From assembly GCA_029781975.1 (NCBI GenBank), contig JAKOVQ010000009.1:124001-188000 (forward strand): a stretch of DNA of 64,000 bases, given 5' to 3'. The notes under the pieces are model-generated. The model searched no databases. It was not told the DNA's origin and saw nothing but the letters and a program-made list of their open reading frames with translations. The translations under genes were made by a program, and so were the position numbers. The DNA is from Acidobacteriota bacterium. GTDB lineage: Bacteria > Acidobacteriota > Thermoanaerobaculia > UBA5066. The stretch's first letter is position 1. Each line of letters opens with the position of its first letter. This document shows, piece after piece, positions 32,812 through 41,929 of the stretch.

Positions 32812-34418
32812 GCGCCGGGGCTCCGGCGCAGAAGAAGGTCCTCGTCGCCGAGCCTCTCTCCGGGACGGGCCTCGCGGTCCTCGCGGCCGCGGGGCTCGTC
32901 ACGGACGTGAAGACCGGCCTGACGCGCGAGGCGCTCCTGGCCGCGATCCCCGCCTACGACGCCCTCGTCGTCCGGTCGGCCACGAAGGTCGATCGCGAGC
33001 TCCTCGCCGCCGGGACGTCCCTCCGGGTGGTGGGGCGGGCGGGCGTCGGCCTCGACAACGTCGACGTCAGGGCCGCCACCGAGCGGGGGATCCTCGTGGT
33101 CAACGCGCCGTCGGGGAACGTCGTCTCGGCGGCCGAGCACGCCATAGCCCTCCTCCTCGCGCTCCTCCGGAAGATCCCCCAGGCGCAGGTTTCCCTGAAG
33201 GCGGGGGAGTGGAAGAGGTCCGGGTTCGTCGGGACCGAGCTCCAGGGGAAGACGGTCGGCCTCGTGGGCCTCGGGCAGGTGGGCGGGCGCGTCGCCGCGC
33301 GCCTGAGGCCGTGGCAGGTCCGTCTCGTCGGCTTCGACCCGTTCCTCTCCGCCGAGCGGGCGTCCGAGCTCGGGGTCGAGACGATGGGGCTCGACGACCT
33401 CCTCGCCGTCTCCGACGTGGTCTCGCTCCACACGCCCGTCACCCCGGAGACGCAGGGGATGATCTCGGGGGAGCGGATCGGCCGGATGAAGCCGGGCGCC
33501 CTCCTCGTCAATTGCGCGCGGGGCGCCCTGGTCGACGAGGCGGCGCTCCTCGAGGCCCTCGAGTCGGGGCGCCTCGGCGGCGCGGCGCTCGACGTCTTCG
33601 CCGTCGAGCCGCCCGCCGACTTCGCCCTCGCGCGGCACCCGAAGGTCGTCTGCACGCCGCATCTCGGGGCCTCGACGGTCGAGGCGCAGGACCGCGTCGC
33701 CGTCGAGACGGTCGAGATGCTCGTCGAGGCCCTCTCGGGCTCGCCCTTCGTCCCGGCGGTGAACCTGCCGTTCCCCGCGGGAGGCGACCCCCACGCCTCC
33801 TTCCCCTGGATGAAGCTCGCCGAGTCGCTCGGCGCCTTCGTCGGCCAGCTCGCCGGCGGCGCGCCGGCGCGGATCGCCGTCTCGCTCGAAGGGGTCCCCG
33901 CCGCGTTCCAGAAGGCGTGCTCCGTGGCGGCGGTCAAGGGAGTCCTCACGCCGTCGCTGGCGGAAGGGGTCAACCTCGTCAACGCGGCGACCCTGGCGCG
34001 GATGCGGGGGATCGCGGTGAGCGAGACGTCGCGTGGCGAGCCGGGCGGCTACGCCAACCTCCTGACCGTGACGGTCGGGACCGCGTCCGGCGAGAGGAGC
34101 GCCGCCGGGACCCTCTTCGGCGACCGCCACGGGCGGGTCGTCGCGGTCGACGGCCTCCCGCTGGAGTTCGCCCCGGAGGGGACCCTTCTCGTCATCGGGA
34201 ACCGCGACGTCCCGGGCGTCGTCGGGAGGATCGGGACGCTCCTCGGAGAGCGGGGCCTGAACATCGCCGACTTCGCCCTCGCGCGCGGGGGCGGGGGGCT
34301 CGCCGCCGCAGTGGTCAAGGTCGACCTCCCCGCGTCCGGCGCCGCCGCCGAGGGGCTGGTGGAGGCGGTCCGGGCGCTCCAGGGGATCGAGTCGGCCCGG
34401 CTGGTGACGCTCCCGTGA
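32808..34418 (+). CDS. serA: D-3-phosphoglycerate dehydrogenase
   Basis: 536 residues from the GTG overlapping the previous stop. Domain order is that of long SerA: substrate domain with GRAGVGLDNVDV, NAD-binding domain with VGLGQVGGRVA, catalytic Arg/Glu region and HLGASTVEAQ, then an intervening ASB domain and a C-terminal ACT domain (VIGNRDVPGVVGRIGTLL). It oxidises 3-phosphoglycerate as the first step of serine synthesis; the ACT domain usually gives serine feedback inhibition. Coupled to the aminotransferase before it and ddl after it. Confidence 0.95.
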   Translation: MSAGAPAQKKVLVAEPLSGTGLAVLAAAGLVTDVKTGLTREALLAAIPAYDALVVRSATKVDRELLAAGTSLRVVGRAGVGLDNVDVRAATERGILVVNAPSGNVVSAAEHAIALLLALLRKIPQAQVSLKAGEWKRSGFVGTELQGKTVGLVGLGQVGGRVAARLRPWQVRLVGFDPFLSAERASELGVETMGLDDLLAVSDVVSLHTPVTPETQGMISGERIGRMKPGALLVNCARGALVDEAALLEALESGRLGGAALDVFAVEPPADFALARHPKVVCTPHLGASTVEAQDRVAVETVEMLVEALSGSPFVPAVNLPFPAGGDPHASFPWMKLAESLGAFVGQLAGGAPARIAVSLEGVPAAFQKACSVAAVKGVLTPSLAEGVNLVNAATLARMRGIAVSETSRGEPGGYANLLTVTVGTASGERSAAGTLFGDRHGRVVAVDGLPLEFAPEGTLLVIGNRDVPGVVGRIGTLLGERGLNIADFALARGGGGLAAAVVKVDLPASGAAAEGLVEAVRALQGIESARLVTLP

Positions 34419-35518
34419 GGGAGCGGCGCCGCGTCGCCGTCGTCTTCGGGGGTCCCTCCCGCGAGCACGGGGTGTCGTTCTTCTCGGCGCGCTCGCTCCT
34501 CGAGAACCTCCCGTCGGAGAGGTACGAGGGGGTCCCCGTCTTCGTCGGGAAGGACGGCGTCTGGCACCGCCCGGGGGAGTCCCGGGCCGCGATGGCGAGC
34601 ACGTTCGCGCGCCCCCCGCGCGAGGCGCTCCTCGACGGGGTCGTCCCGGGCTCGCGGCCGGCGCCCGCCCCGGGCGCGGTCGCCTCGTTCCACGAGGCGT
34701 ACCAGGCCGGCGCGTGGGACGTCGTCTTTCCGATCGTCCACGGCACCTTCGGCGAGGACGGCGTCCTGCAGGGGCTCCTCGAGGCGTTCTCGATCCCCTA
34801 CGTCGGGTTCGGCGTCGCGGCCTCGGCGGTGGGGATGGACAAGGTCCTGATGAAGGCCGCGTTCGCGGCGGCGGGGCTGCCGCAGGTCCGGTACGCGTCG
34901 TTCTCCCGGGCCGAGTGGGAGCGCGGCGCCTCGCGGGACGCCCTCCGGACGCGCGTCCTCGCCCTCGGGCTCCCCCTCTTCGTCAAGCCGGCCTGCGCGG
35001 GCTCCTCGGTCGGGATCACGAAGGTGAAGGCCCCGGAGGCGCTCGACGCGGCGGTCGCGGCGGCCCTCGAGGTCGACCCCAAGGTCATCGCGGAGGAAGG
35101 GATCGACGCCCGCGAGATCGAGTGCTCCGTCCTCCAGGGCGAGGCCGGGGGACCGGCGGAGGCCTCGCTCCCGGGGGAGATCGTCCCGGGGCACGAGTTC
35201 TACGACTACGAGGACAAGTACATCGACTCTGGCTCGCGGAGCGTCATCCCCGCGCCGGTCCCGGAGGCGACCGGCGAGCAGGTCCGCGCCCTGGCGGCGC
35301 GCGCCTTCGACGCCCTCGGGGGCGAGGGCTTCGCGCGCGTCGACTTCTTCCTCGAGCGAGGCTCCGGCCGCGTCCTCCTGAACGAGCTCAACTCGCTCCC
35401 CGGCTTCACGCCGATCTCGATGTTCCCCAAGATGTGGGAAGCCACGGGGCTGGCCCTTCCCGCCCTCCTCGGGCGGCTCGTCGAGAGCGCCTTCCTCAGG
35501 CCGTTCCGCGGGCGCTGA
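34415..35518 (+). CDS. ddl: D-alanine--D-alanine ligase
   Basis: 367 residues, GTG 34415 in a GTGA overlap with serA. The family motifs are present: FGGPSREHGVS, HGTFGEDGVLQGLLE, GMDKVLMK, KPACAGSSVGITKVK (ATP-grasp), GHEFYDYEDKYI and LNELNSLPGFTPISMFP. It makes the D-Ala-D-Ala dipeptide of peptidoglycan. The EFYDYEDKY segment is the normal D-Ala type rather than the vancomycin-resistance D-Lac type. Third gene of the serine operon, an unusual company for ddl. Confidence 0.95.
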   Translation: MRERRRVAVVFGGPSREHGVSFFSARSLLENLPSERYEGVPVFVGKDGVWHRPGESRAAMASTFARPPREALLDGVVPGSRPAPAPGAVASFHEAYQAGAWDVVFPIVHGTFGEDGVLQGLLEAFSIPYVGFGVAASAVGMDKVLMKAAFAAAGLPQVRYASFSRAEWERGASRDALRTRVLALGLPLFVKPACAGSSVGITKVKAPEALDAAVAAALEVDPKVIAEEGIDAREIECSVLQGEAGGPAEASLPGEIVPGHEFYDYEDKYIDSGSRSVIPAPVPEATGEQVRALAARAFDALGGEGFARVDFFLERGSGRVLLNELNSLPGFTPISMFPKMWEATGLALPALLGRLVESAFLRPFRGR

Positions 35519-35530
35519 CCGGCCGTCGGG

Positions 35531-36109
35531 TCAACCGGCGCGAAGGGAGCTGGCGAGGGCGTCGCGGACCGCCGTCGACGCGGCCGTGGCACCGACGAGG
35601 CCGACGTTCAGGCTCGTCCCGTCCGAAAGGGGGACGGGGAAGCCGGTGAGGACGTCCCCGCCTACGTGCATCGCGAGGAACGGGAGGGAGGCGGCCTCCG
35701 GCGAGAGGAGGCGGGCCTGGTCGAGCGCCACCGCGAGGCGGGCGCTCCGGGCCTGCAGCTCCTCCTCGTCGGCAGGGCCGGCGCTCCCGACGATCCGCCC
35801 GTGGGCGTCCGCCAGGAAGGCCGTCCGGCACCCGCTGGCCTTCAGGAGCCACTCGAGGAGGGGACTCCAGTCCCTCGTCTCCGGGACGTCGGGCGCCATC
35901 CGCGGCGCGGGCGCGGGGACGGGCGGGACGGGGACTGCGGGAGAGGGGGCCACGACGCCGGGGCGAGCGGGCCCGGGCACCAGCCGGACGTAGCGCGACG
36001 CGTCGGGGGCCTCGACCGCGGGGCTCCCCCCGGCAGAGGGAGCGGACGCCGCGGGCGGTGCCAGCAGGCGGCTGAGGGCGCGGGCGAGCTCGAGGTCAGA
36101 GGAGCTCAC
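35531..36109 (-). CDS. Roadblock/LC7-domain protein
   Basis: 192 residues. The first ~85 are Pro/Ala/Val-rich and probably disordered. About 88-190 form a roadblock/LC7-like domain (LLEWLLKASGCRTAFLADAHGRIVG, then LLSPEAASLPFLAMHVGG). Such domains regulate small GTPases (MglB) or act as scaffolds. Its start overlaps the end of a ParA-type ATPase by 14 bases, so the two are co-translated and probably interact. No MglA-like GTPase is in the window. Convergent with ddl, only 12 bases apart. Confidence 0.75.
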   Translation of the reverse strand: MSSSDLELARALSRLLAPPAASAPSAGGSPAVEAPDASRYVRLVPGPARPGVVAPSPAVPVPPVPAPAPRMAPDVPETRDWSPLLEWLLKASGCRTAFLADAHGRIVGSAGPADEEELQARSARLAVALDQARLLSPEAASLPFLAMHVGGDVLTGFPVPLSDGTSLNVGLVGATAASTAVRDALASSLRAG

Positions 36110-36908
36110 GCTGCGGCCTCTCCTCGGCGGGAGCCTCCGCCGACATCCGCGCGACGAGGAGGTCGACCTCGGCGGCGAGCATCTCGAACCGGCGGGCCTC
36201 GGGGGAGACCGGTCCGGGGAGGAACGCGACGGGGAGGCCCTTCCGGCTCGCCTCGTGGAAGACGTCGACCCGGGGGACGACGCTCTCGAAGACGCCCGCG
36301 AAGCCGCTCCAGATCTCGCCGAGGACGGAGAGCGAGAACGGCTTCCCCTTCTCGACCATCGTCGGGAGGATCCCGAGGAGCTTCAGCCGCGGGTTCTCCC
36401 CGCGCTGGACGTGCTCGACGACGCGGAGCACCTGCGCCACGGACCGGAGCGCGAGCGGCTCGGCCGCGAACGGGAGGAGGACGAAGTCCGAGGCGGCGAG
36501 GGCGCCGCGGGTGACGGGCCCGAGGCCGGAGGGGGTGTCGAGGAGGACGAGGTCGAACGGGACTTCCACCTTCTCGAGGATCGACGCGAGCGCCCCCGGC
36601 GCGTGGATCGCCTCCTCGAACGCGCAGACGTCGATGGGGTCGAGGCGACCCCGCGGCAGGAGCGAGAGGCCGGGCAGCCGGGTGGCGCGAATCGCGTCCG
36701 GCGGGGCGGCGGCTCCGGCGAGGAGGTCCGCGAGGCCGGTGAGCGCCGTGTCGCCCCGCGCCAGCGCGAGGCCGATTCCCCCTTGCGGGTCGAGGTCCAC
36801 GAGGAGGACCTTCCGCCCCTTCTCGGCGAGCGCGACCGCGAGGTTGAGGGAGACCGTGGTCTTGCCGACCCCCCCCTTCTGGCTGGCGATTACGATGCGA
36901 CGCGCCAT
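36096..36908 (-). CDS. ParA/MinD-family ATPase (orphan)
   Basis: 270 residues. The deviant Walker A SQKGGVGKTTVSLNLA at the N-terminus, VLLVDLDPQGGIGLAL (A') and FDLVLLDTPSGLGPVT (Walker B) identify a ParA-type ATPase of the chromosomal-partitioning/positioning class. These proteins dimerise with ATP on DNA or membranes and position cargo such as chromosomes, pili or chemoreceptors. No ParB is next to it; instead the partner gene encodes a roadblock protein, suggesting placement of a surface or polarity complex. Confidence 0.9.
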   Translation of the reverse strand: MARRIVIASQKGGVGKTTVSLNLAVALAEKGRKVLLVDLDPQGGIGLALARGDTALTGLADLLAGAAAPPDAIRATRLPGLSLLPRGRLDPIDVCAFEEAIHAPGALASILEKVEVPFDLVLLDTPSGLGPVTRGALAASDFVLLPFAAEPLALRSVAQVLRVVEHVQRGENPRLKLLGILPTMVEKGKPFSLSVLGEIWSGFAGVFESVVPRVDVFHEASRKGLPVAFLPGPVSPEARRFEMLAAEVDLLVARMSAEAPAEERPQRELL

Positions 36909-37267
36909 CGCTTCCGTCCTTTCGCCGGCTCGCTGCCGGCCGTCGCGACGAGCCGTCGCCCTTGCGCGGCGGTCGACCTCACGACGATGCTGCCGGGGCC
37001 CCGGGTCGATCCCTGCTCGGGGGCGCTGGCGATCGGGAGGCCGTCCTCGGAGGTGACGGAGGCCGGCTCGACCTTCCGTGGTCCGGGGAGGAGGGCCCTC
37101 GGGACGCGGCCCGGGTCGTCGTCTCGTGCCATCTCAGGCCTCCCGGGGCCGCCCGTCGGCGGAAACGGCTCACGAAGCGCACCGCGGAGCACGCCCGCCG
37201 GGAGACGCTCGGGGAGGTCGAAGACGAGACGCCGCGCCTCGCTGAGACCGCCGTGGCTCGGGCCCAT
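36890..37267 (-). CDS. Small protein of unknown function upstream of parA-like gene
   Basis: 125 residues from ATG 37267, overlapping the ParA gene by 19 bases. The N-terminal part (SEARRLVFDLPERLPAGVLRG) could be an amphipathic helix; the rest is Pro/Gly/Arg-rich and basic at the C-terminus. Third-position G/C content looks like a coding frame, and the overlap suggests coupling, but I recognise no family, so the gene could be spurious. A TAGGCT hexamer lies 12 bases upstream on this strand. Confidence 0.45.
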   Translation of the reverse strand: MGPSHGGLSEARRLVFDLPERLPAGVLRGALREPFPPTGGPGRPEMARDDDPGRVPRALLPGPRKVEPASVTSEDGLPIASAPEQGSTRGPGSIVVRSTAAQGRRLVATAGSEPAKGRKRWRVAS

Positions 37268-37279
37268 GGTGTCGGCGGC

Positions 37280-37285
37280 AGCCTA
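37280..37285 (-). promoter_or_regulatory. -10-like TAGGCT for the small protein/ParA/roadblock cluster
   Basis: On the reverse strand TAGGCT ends 12 bases before ATG 37267. Weaker than the other leaderless candidates. Confidence 0.35.
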
Positions 37286-37463
37286 CCGGATCCTCTCGTG
37301 CGCTACAACGGGGAGGGCGAAACCGAGCGGTGGCTCCCGGGTGTCTCTCTCTCGTCCGCTTATCCTACGTCCGCGTGACGGCTCGGGTCGTGCGGCCGGG
37401 TGATCCGAGCGAATCGACGAGGGGCCGCTCCGGGGCTGCCCGAAGCGACGCCGGGAGGTATCG

Positions 37464-39341
37464 ATGGAAGATGCGAAGCGGGCCCTCCGGTCGAGCGACG
37501 TCTTCGAGGGGCTGTCGGAGGCGGCGGTGGACCTCCTGGCTCCGGCCGCCTCCCGCCGCGAGCTCCCTCCGGGCGCCCTCCTCTTCAGGCAGGGGACGCC
37601 GCGGCAGGCGGTCTACCTCCTCGCCGACGGTCAGGTCGAGCTCACCCGCGAGCAGGGGGGCGTCACGAGCCGGCTGGTCCTCCTGGGGCCCGGGGAGACC
37701 GTCGGGGTCGGCTCGCTCCTCCACACCTCCGACCACACCACGTCGGCGCGGGCGGTCTCGCACGTGTCGCTCTGGGAGCTCCCGCGGGAGGCGGTCCGGG
37801 AGCGGCTGCGCGAGGACGCCGGGGCCGCCCTGGACGTCCTCTCCCGCGTGGCCCTCGTGATGAGCCGGCACCTCCAGTACCAGAGCCCGCGCGCGGTGGG
37901 GCGCGAGAAGGCCTACGGCTCGGGGGCGTCGCGCCGGGAGCACGACCTCCTCGGCGACCGCGACGTCCCGGCCGACGCCCTCTACGGGGTCCAGACGCTG
38001 CGGGCCGTGGAGAACTTCGCGATCACCGGCATCCCGCTCGCGCACTTCCCCGCGCTCGTCCGCGCCCTGGCGATGGTGAAGCTCGCGGCGGCCCGTGCGA
38101 ACGCCCGCCTCGGGCTCCTGTCGCCGGCCGTCGCCGCGGCGATCGAGCAGGCCTCGCGGGAGGTCATCGACGGGCACCACCACGGCCACTTCGTCGTCGA
38201 CGTGGTGCAGGGCGGGGCCGGCACGTCGACCAACATGAACGCCAACGAGGTGCTGGCGAACCGCTCGCTCGAGATCCTCGGCCGCCCGCGCGGCGACTAC
38301 GGCGCGTGCCACCCGAACAACCACGTCAACCTCTCCCAGTCGACGAACGACGTCTACCCGACGGCGATCCGGATCGCGGCGGTCCTCTCGCTCCGGCCGC
38401 TCCTGTCCGCCCTCGAGAAGCTCCGCTCCGCGCTGGTCGAGAAGGGGGAGGAGTTCCACGACGTCCTGAAGATGGGGCGGACCCAGCTCCAGGACGCCGT
38501 CCCGATGACGCTCGGCCAGGAGTTCGGAGCCTACGCGGTCACGGTGGGGGAGGACGTCGCGCGGCTGCGGGAGACGTCGCGGCTCCTCCTCGAGGTCAAC
38601 ATGGGGGGGACCGCGATCGGGACGGGGATCAACGCCGACCCCCGCTACCCCCAGATCGTCCTCGAGGAGCTCCGGGCCGTCACGGGGCTCGACCTCCTCC
38701 TCGCCGAGAACCTCGTCGAGGCGACGCCCGACACCGGCGCCTTCGTGATGTTCTCGGGAGTTCTCAAGCGCGTGGCGGTGAAGCTCTCGAAGATCTGCAA
38801 CGACCTCAGGCTCCTCTCGTCGGGGCCGCGCTGCGGGCTCTCCGAGATCAACCTCCCGCCGATGCAGCCGGGGTCGAGCATCATGCCGGGGAAGGTCAAC
38901 CCGGTGATCCCCGAGGTCGTGAACCAGGTCGCCTTCCAGGTCGTCGGCAACGACCTCGCCATCACGATGGCGTCGGAGGCGGGGCAGCTCCAGCTCAACG
39001 TGATGGAGCCGATCATCGCCTTCAACCTCTTCCAGTCGATCGAGATGCTCTCGGCGGCCGTGGAGACCCTGACGCTCCGGTGCGTCCGCGGGATCACGGC
39101 GAACCGCGAGAGGAGCCGCGAGATGGTCGAGCGCTCCATCGGGATCGTCACCGCCGTCGTCCCGGCCCTCGGGTACGAGCGCGCGAGCGAGGTCGCCAAG
39201 GAGGCGCTGGCCTCCGGGAGGCCGGTGAGGGAGCTCATCCTCGAGAAGGGGTACCTCACCGCCGGGCAGCTCGACGACCTCCTGTCGCTGGAGGCGATGA
39301 CGCGCCCCCGTCCGCTGGCCCTCGGCGACCGGACGGTGTAG
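37464..39341 (+). CDS. aspA: Aspartate ammonia-lyase with N-terminal cyclic-nucleotide-binding-like domain
   Basis: 625 residues. About 13-135 form a CRP-like beta-roll ([52 protein letters not shown]). The phosphate-binding Arg of cAMP-binding domains appears to be His, so the ligand may not be cAMP. About 155-612 is a complete aspartase: [22 protein letters not shown], the catalytic loop [11 protein letters not shown] at 470-480, [12 protein letters not shown] and [12 protein letters not shown], more like AspA than fumarase. It deaminates aspartate to fumarate. GGGAGG precedes ATG 37464. The fusion suggests allosteric control or regulated assembly. Confidence 0.9.
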   Translation: MEDAKRALRSSDVFEGLSEAAVDLLAPAASRRELPPGALLFRQGTPRQAVYLLADGQVELTREQGGVTSRLVLLGPGETVGVGSLLHTSDHTTSARAVSHVSLWELPREAVRERLREDAGAALDVLSRVALVMSRHLQYQSPRAVGREKAYGSGASRREHDLLGDRDVPADALYGVQTLRAVENFAITGIPLAHFPALVRALAMVKLAAARANARLGLLSPAVAAAIEQASREVIDGHHHGHFVVDVVQGGAGTSTNMNANEVLANRSLEILGRPRGDYGACHPNNHVNLSQSTNDVYPTAIRIAAVLSLRPLLSALEKLRSALVEKGEEFHDVLKMGRTQLQDAVPMTLGQEFGAYAVTVGEDVARLRETSRLLLEVNMGGTAIGTGINADPRYPQIVLEELRAVTGLDLLLAENLVEATPDTGAFVMFSGVLKRVAVKLSKICNDLRLLSSGPRCGLSEINLPPMQPGSSIMPGKVNPVIPEVVNQVAFQVVGNDLAITMASEAGQLQLNVMEPIIAFNLFQSIEMLSAAVETLTLRCVRGITANRERSREMVERSIGIVTAVVPALGYERASEVAKEALASGRPVRELILEKGYLTAGQLDDLLSLEAMTRPRPLALGDRTV

Positions 39342-39412
39342 CGCGCGGCCGTCCGGTTGCCGGAGCGCGCCGCCGGCCGGATGATGGGCCCCGGCGCAGG
39401 GAGGCGCGGCGC

Positions 39413-40612
39413 ATGACGAAGTTCGTGGGAGTCCTCACCGCCGGGGGAGACACCCCCGGCCTGAACGCCGCCATCCGCGGGATCGGAAAGGCCGCCGTGG
39501 GCATCCACGGGATGCAGGTGATCGGCTTCCGGGACGGCTTCCGGGGGCTGATGGAGAACCGGACGGTCTGGCTCGACGACCGGATGCTCTCGGGGATCCT
39601 GACGCACGGCGGGACCGTCCTGGGGACGAGCCGCGACAAGCCGTACGCCATGAACGTCGCCGGCAAGACGCTCGACATGACCGACCTCATCGTCGAGAAC
39701 TACCGCAAGCACCACCTCGACGTCCTCGTCTGCCTCGGCGGGGGCGGCACCCTGAAGAACGCGTGGCACCTCGCCAAGCGCGGCCTCAACGTCATCACGG
39801 TCCCGAAGACCATCGACAACGACGTCGCCGGGACCGACGTGACGTTCGGCTTCGACACGGCGCTGGGGATCGCGACCGAGGCGATCGACCGGCTCCACTC
39901 GACCGCCCACAGCCACCACCGGATCATCGTGGTGGAGGTGATGGGCCACAAGGCGGGATGGCTCGCCCTCGGGGCGGGGGTGGCGGGGGGGGCCGACGTG
40001 ATCCTGCTGCCCGAGATCCCCTACGACATCGACAGGGTCGCCGAGGCCATCCTCCGCAGGGTCCGCGGGGAGAAGCGCTTCAGCATCGTCGCCGTCGCCG
40101 AGGGCGCCGTCTCCCGGGAGGAGGCGGCGGAGGCGGCGCGCGCGGCGGAGCGGGCCGGGAAGGAGCGGCGGGAGAAGGGCCGCGGAGGGAAGGGAGACGG
40201 GAAGGGGAAAGGGAAGGCGAAGCGAATGGAGAAGGAGGCGGCGAAGGGCGCCCGCAAGGGGATCCCGGGAGCGGGCGGCGGCGACGAGCGCGGGAGCCAC
40301 GTCACCGGCAGGGCGCTCCAGCTCGCCCAGCTCCTCGAGGAGCGGACGGGGCTCGAGTCGCGGATGACGATCCTGGGGCACCTCCAGCGCGGCGGGACCC
40401 CGTCCGCGGCCGACCGGTTCCTCGCCACCCGGCTCGGCACCGCCACCGCGGAGCTGATCGCGCGGGGCGTCACCGGCGTCATGGTCGCCGCCCGGGGCGA
40501 GGGCGTGGAGCCCGTTCCCCTCGAGGAGGTCGTCGGGAAGCGGAAGACCGTCCCGCTCGACCATCCCTGGGTCGCGAGCGCGCGAGCCGTGGGGACCTGC
40601 CTCGGGGACTGA
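39413..40612 (+). CDS. 6-phosphofructokinase with Lys/Gly-rich insertion
   Basis: 399 residues, ATG 39413 after AGGGAGG. Standard PFK motifs are present: [33 protein letters not shown] and [14 protein letters not shown]. The motif that is usually GGDGS/GGEGT reads GGGGTLKNA, so the acidic metal-contacting residue is missing. PKTIDND with Lys is the pattern of PPi-dependent and 'mixed' PFKs. About 45 residues (roughly 245-290) form a Lys/Arg/Gly/Glu-rich insertion. Phosphoryl donor (ATP or PPi) cannot be decided. Confidence 0.88.
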   Translation: MTKFVGVLTAGGDTPGLNAAIRGIGKAAVGIHGMQVIGFRDGFRGLMENRTVWLDDRMLSGILTHGGTVLGTSRDKPYAMNVAGKTLDMTDLIVENYRKHHLDVLVCLGGGGTLKNAWHLAKRGLNVITVPKTIDNDVAGTDVTFGFDTALGIATEAIDRLHSTAHSHHRIIVVEVMGHKAGWLALGAGVAGGADVILLPEIPYDIDRVAEAILRRVRGEKRFSIVAVAEGAVSREEAAEAARAAERAGKERREKGRGGKGDGKGKGKAKRMEKEAAKGARKGIPGAGGGDERGSHVTGRALQLAQLLEERTGLESRMTILGHLQRGGTPSAADRFLATRLGTATAELIARGVTGVMVAARGEGVEPVPLEEVVGKRKTVPLDHPWVASARAVGTCLGD

Positions 40613-40647
40613 CCGGCTTCGCAGTCGCCGGGCGGCGTCCCGGCTCG

Positions 40648-40653
40648 TAGAGT
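40648..40653 (+). promoter_or_regulatory. -10-like TAGAGT before the OYE gene
   Basis: TAGAGT ends six bases before ATG 40660. The bases between (AGAGGG) are too close to the start to serve as a normal ribosome-binding site. Confidence 0.45.
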
Positions 40654-40659
40654 AGAGGG

Positions 40660-41745
40660 ATGGCCACTCTCTTCGATCCCCTCCCGCTCCGCTCCGTGAC
40701 CCTCCGAAACCGGATCGCCGTCTCCCCGATGTGCCAGTACTCGGCCGAGGAGGGCTCGGCCACCGACTGGCACCTCGTCCACCTCGGGGCCCTCACCCGG
40801 GGAGGCTCCGGCCTCGTCCTGACCGAGGCGACCGCCGTCTCGGCCGAGGGGCGGATCAGCCCGCGCGACCTCGGCCTCTGGGACGACCGCCACGTGGAGC
40901 CGCTCGCGCGGGTCGTCCGGTTCGTCCGGTCGCAGGGGGCCGCGGCCGGGACGCAGCTGGCCCACGCCGGGAGGAAGGCCTCGACGAGCCCGCCGTTCGG
41001 CGGGGGAGGGGGCGGCCCGCTCGCCCCGGGGGCGGACGGCTGGCCCGTCGTGGGGCCGAGCCCCGTGGCCTTCACGGCCGAGTACCCGGTGCCCCGGCCC
41101 CTCTCGGAGGAGGGGATCCGGGACGTGATCCGCGCCTTCGGCGCAGCGGCGCGGCGGGCCCGCGAGGCGGGCTTCCAGGTCGTCGAGGTCCACGCGGCGC
41201 ACGGCTACCTCCTCCACGAATTCCTGTCGCCGCTCTCGAACCGGCGCGACGACGCCTGGGGCGGCTCCTTCGACGGGCGGACGAGGCTGCTGCGGGAGGT
41301 GGTCTCCGAGGTGAGGCGGTCGTGGCCCGAGGAGCTCCCCCTCCTCGTCCGGATCTCGGCCACCGACTGGGCCGAGGGGGGCTGGGACCTCGAGCAGTCG
41401 ATCGAGCTGGCTCGCCTCCTCGCGCCTCTCGGTGTCGACCTCGTCGACTGCTCCTCGGGAGGGCTCGTCGCGGGAGCCTCGATCCCGCTCGCTCCCGGCT
41501 ACCAGGTCCCGTTCGCCGAACGAATCCGCCAGGAGTCGGGGGTCGCGACGGGGGCCGTCGGCCTCATCACCGACCCGAGGCAGGCGGAGGAGATCGTCCG
41601 GGAGGGGAGGGCGGACCTCGTCCTCCTGGGTCGCGAGCTCCTCCGGAACCCTCACTGGCCCCTTGCGGCCGCAAGGGAGCTGGGGGTCGACGGGCCGTGG
41701 CCCCCTCAATACGAGAGGGCCCGACTCCCGATGCCGACCCGCTGA
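40660..41745 (+). CDS. Old yellow enzyme family NADH:flavin oxidoreductase (YqjM-like)
   Basis: 361 residues. FMN-barrel motifs of the thermophilic-like OYE class are clear: SPMCQYSAEEG (regulatory Cys), HLGALTRGGSGL, QLAHAGRKAS and HAAHGYLLHEFLSPLSNRR, which supplies the two His that bind the substrate. These enzymes reduce activated alkenes and detoxify electrophiles with NAD(P)H. Monocistronic from its own -10-like element; an AT-rich spacer and the Hsp20 gene follow. Confidence 0.92.
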   Translation: MATLFDPLPLRSVTLRNRIAVSPMCQYSAEEGSATDWHLVHLGALTRGGSGLVLTEATAVSAEGRISPRDLGLWDDRHVEPLARVVRFVRSQGAAAGTQLAHAGRKASTSPPFGGGGGGPLAPGADGWPVVGPSPVAFTAEYPVPRPLSEEGIRDVIRAFGAAARRAREAGFQVVEVHAAHGYLLHEFLSPLSNRRDDAWGGSFDGRTRLLREVVSEVRRSWPEELPLLVRISATDWAEGGWDLEQSIELARLLAPLGVDLVDCSSGGLVAGASIPLAPGYQVPFAERIRQESGVATGAVGLITDPRQAEEIVREGRADLVLLGRELLRNPHWPLAAARELGVDGPWPPQYERARLPMPTR

Positions 41746-41823
41746 CCCGGCGCGGACCAGCCCCTCGACGTTACGAAGCTAAGTTATTTAGGCTGGCGTG
41801 GTTGCATGTCTATTCGAGATGAC

Positions 41824-41852
41824 TTGACAAACGAACACTAAGGTATTACATT
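41824..41852 (+). promoter_or_regulatory. Sigma-70 promoter of the Hsp20 gene
   Basis: TTGACA (41824-41829) and TACATT (41847-41852) are separated by exactly 17 bases inside the most AT-rich stretch of the window (about 41770-41860). The transcript would start near 41859, giving a leader of about 70 bases. No CIRCE inverted repeat and no sigma-32 -10 box (CCCCAT) is seen. Confidence 0.8.
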
Positions 41853-41929
41853 GATAGCGTCGAATGAGATCCGGTGAGCTGAAAGGCAGGCCGGACGGCA
41901 TCACTCGAAGTTCAGGAGGTACAGAAGTC

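Noticed and set aside
37268-37463. A forward small gene between the ParA cluster and aspA fusion
   Set aside because: Frames here have no SD and unremarkable composition; a TATCCT at 37361-37366 is about 97 bases from the aspA start and is not strong enough to call as its promoter.
41864-41929. Upstream ATG for Hsp20
   Set aside because: No ribosome-binding site and no family similarity in the extra 22 residues; AGGAGGT sits correctly for ATG 41930.
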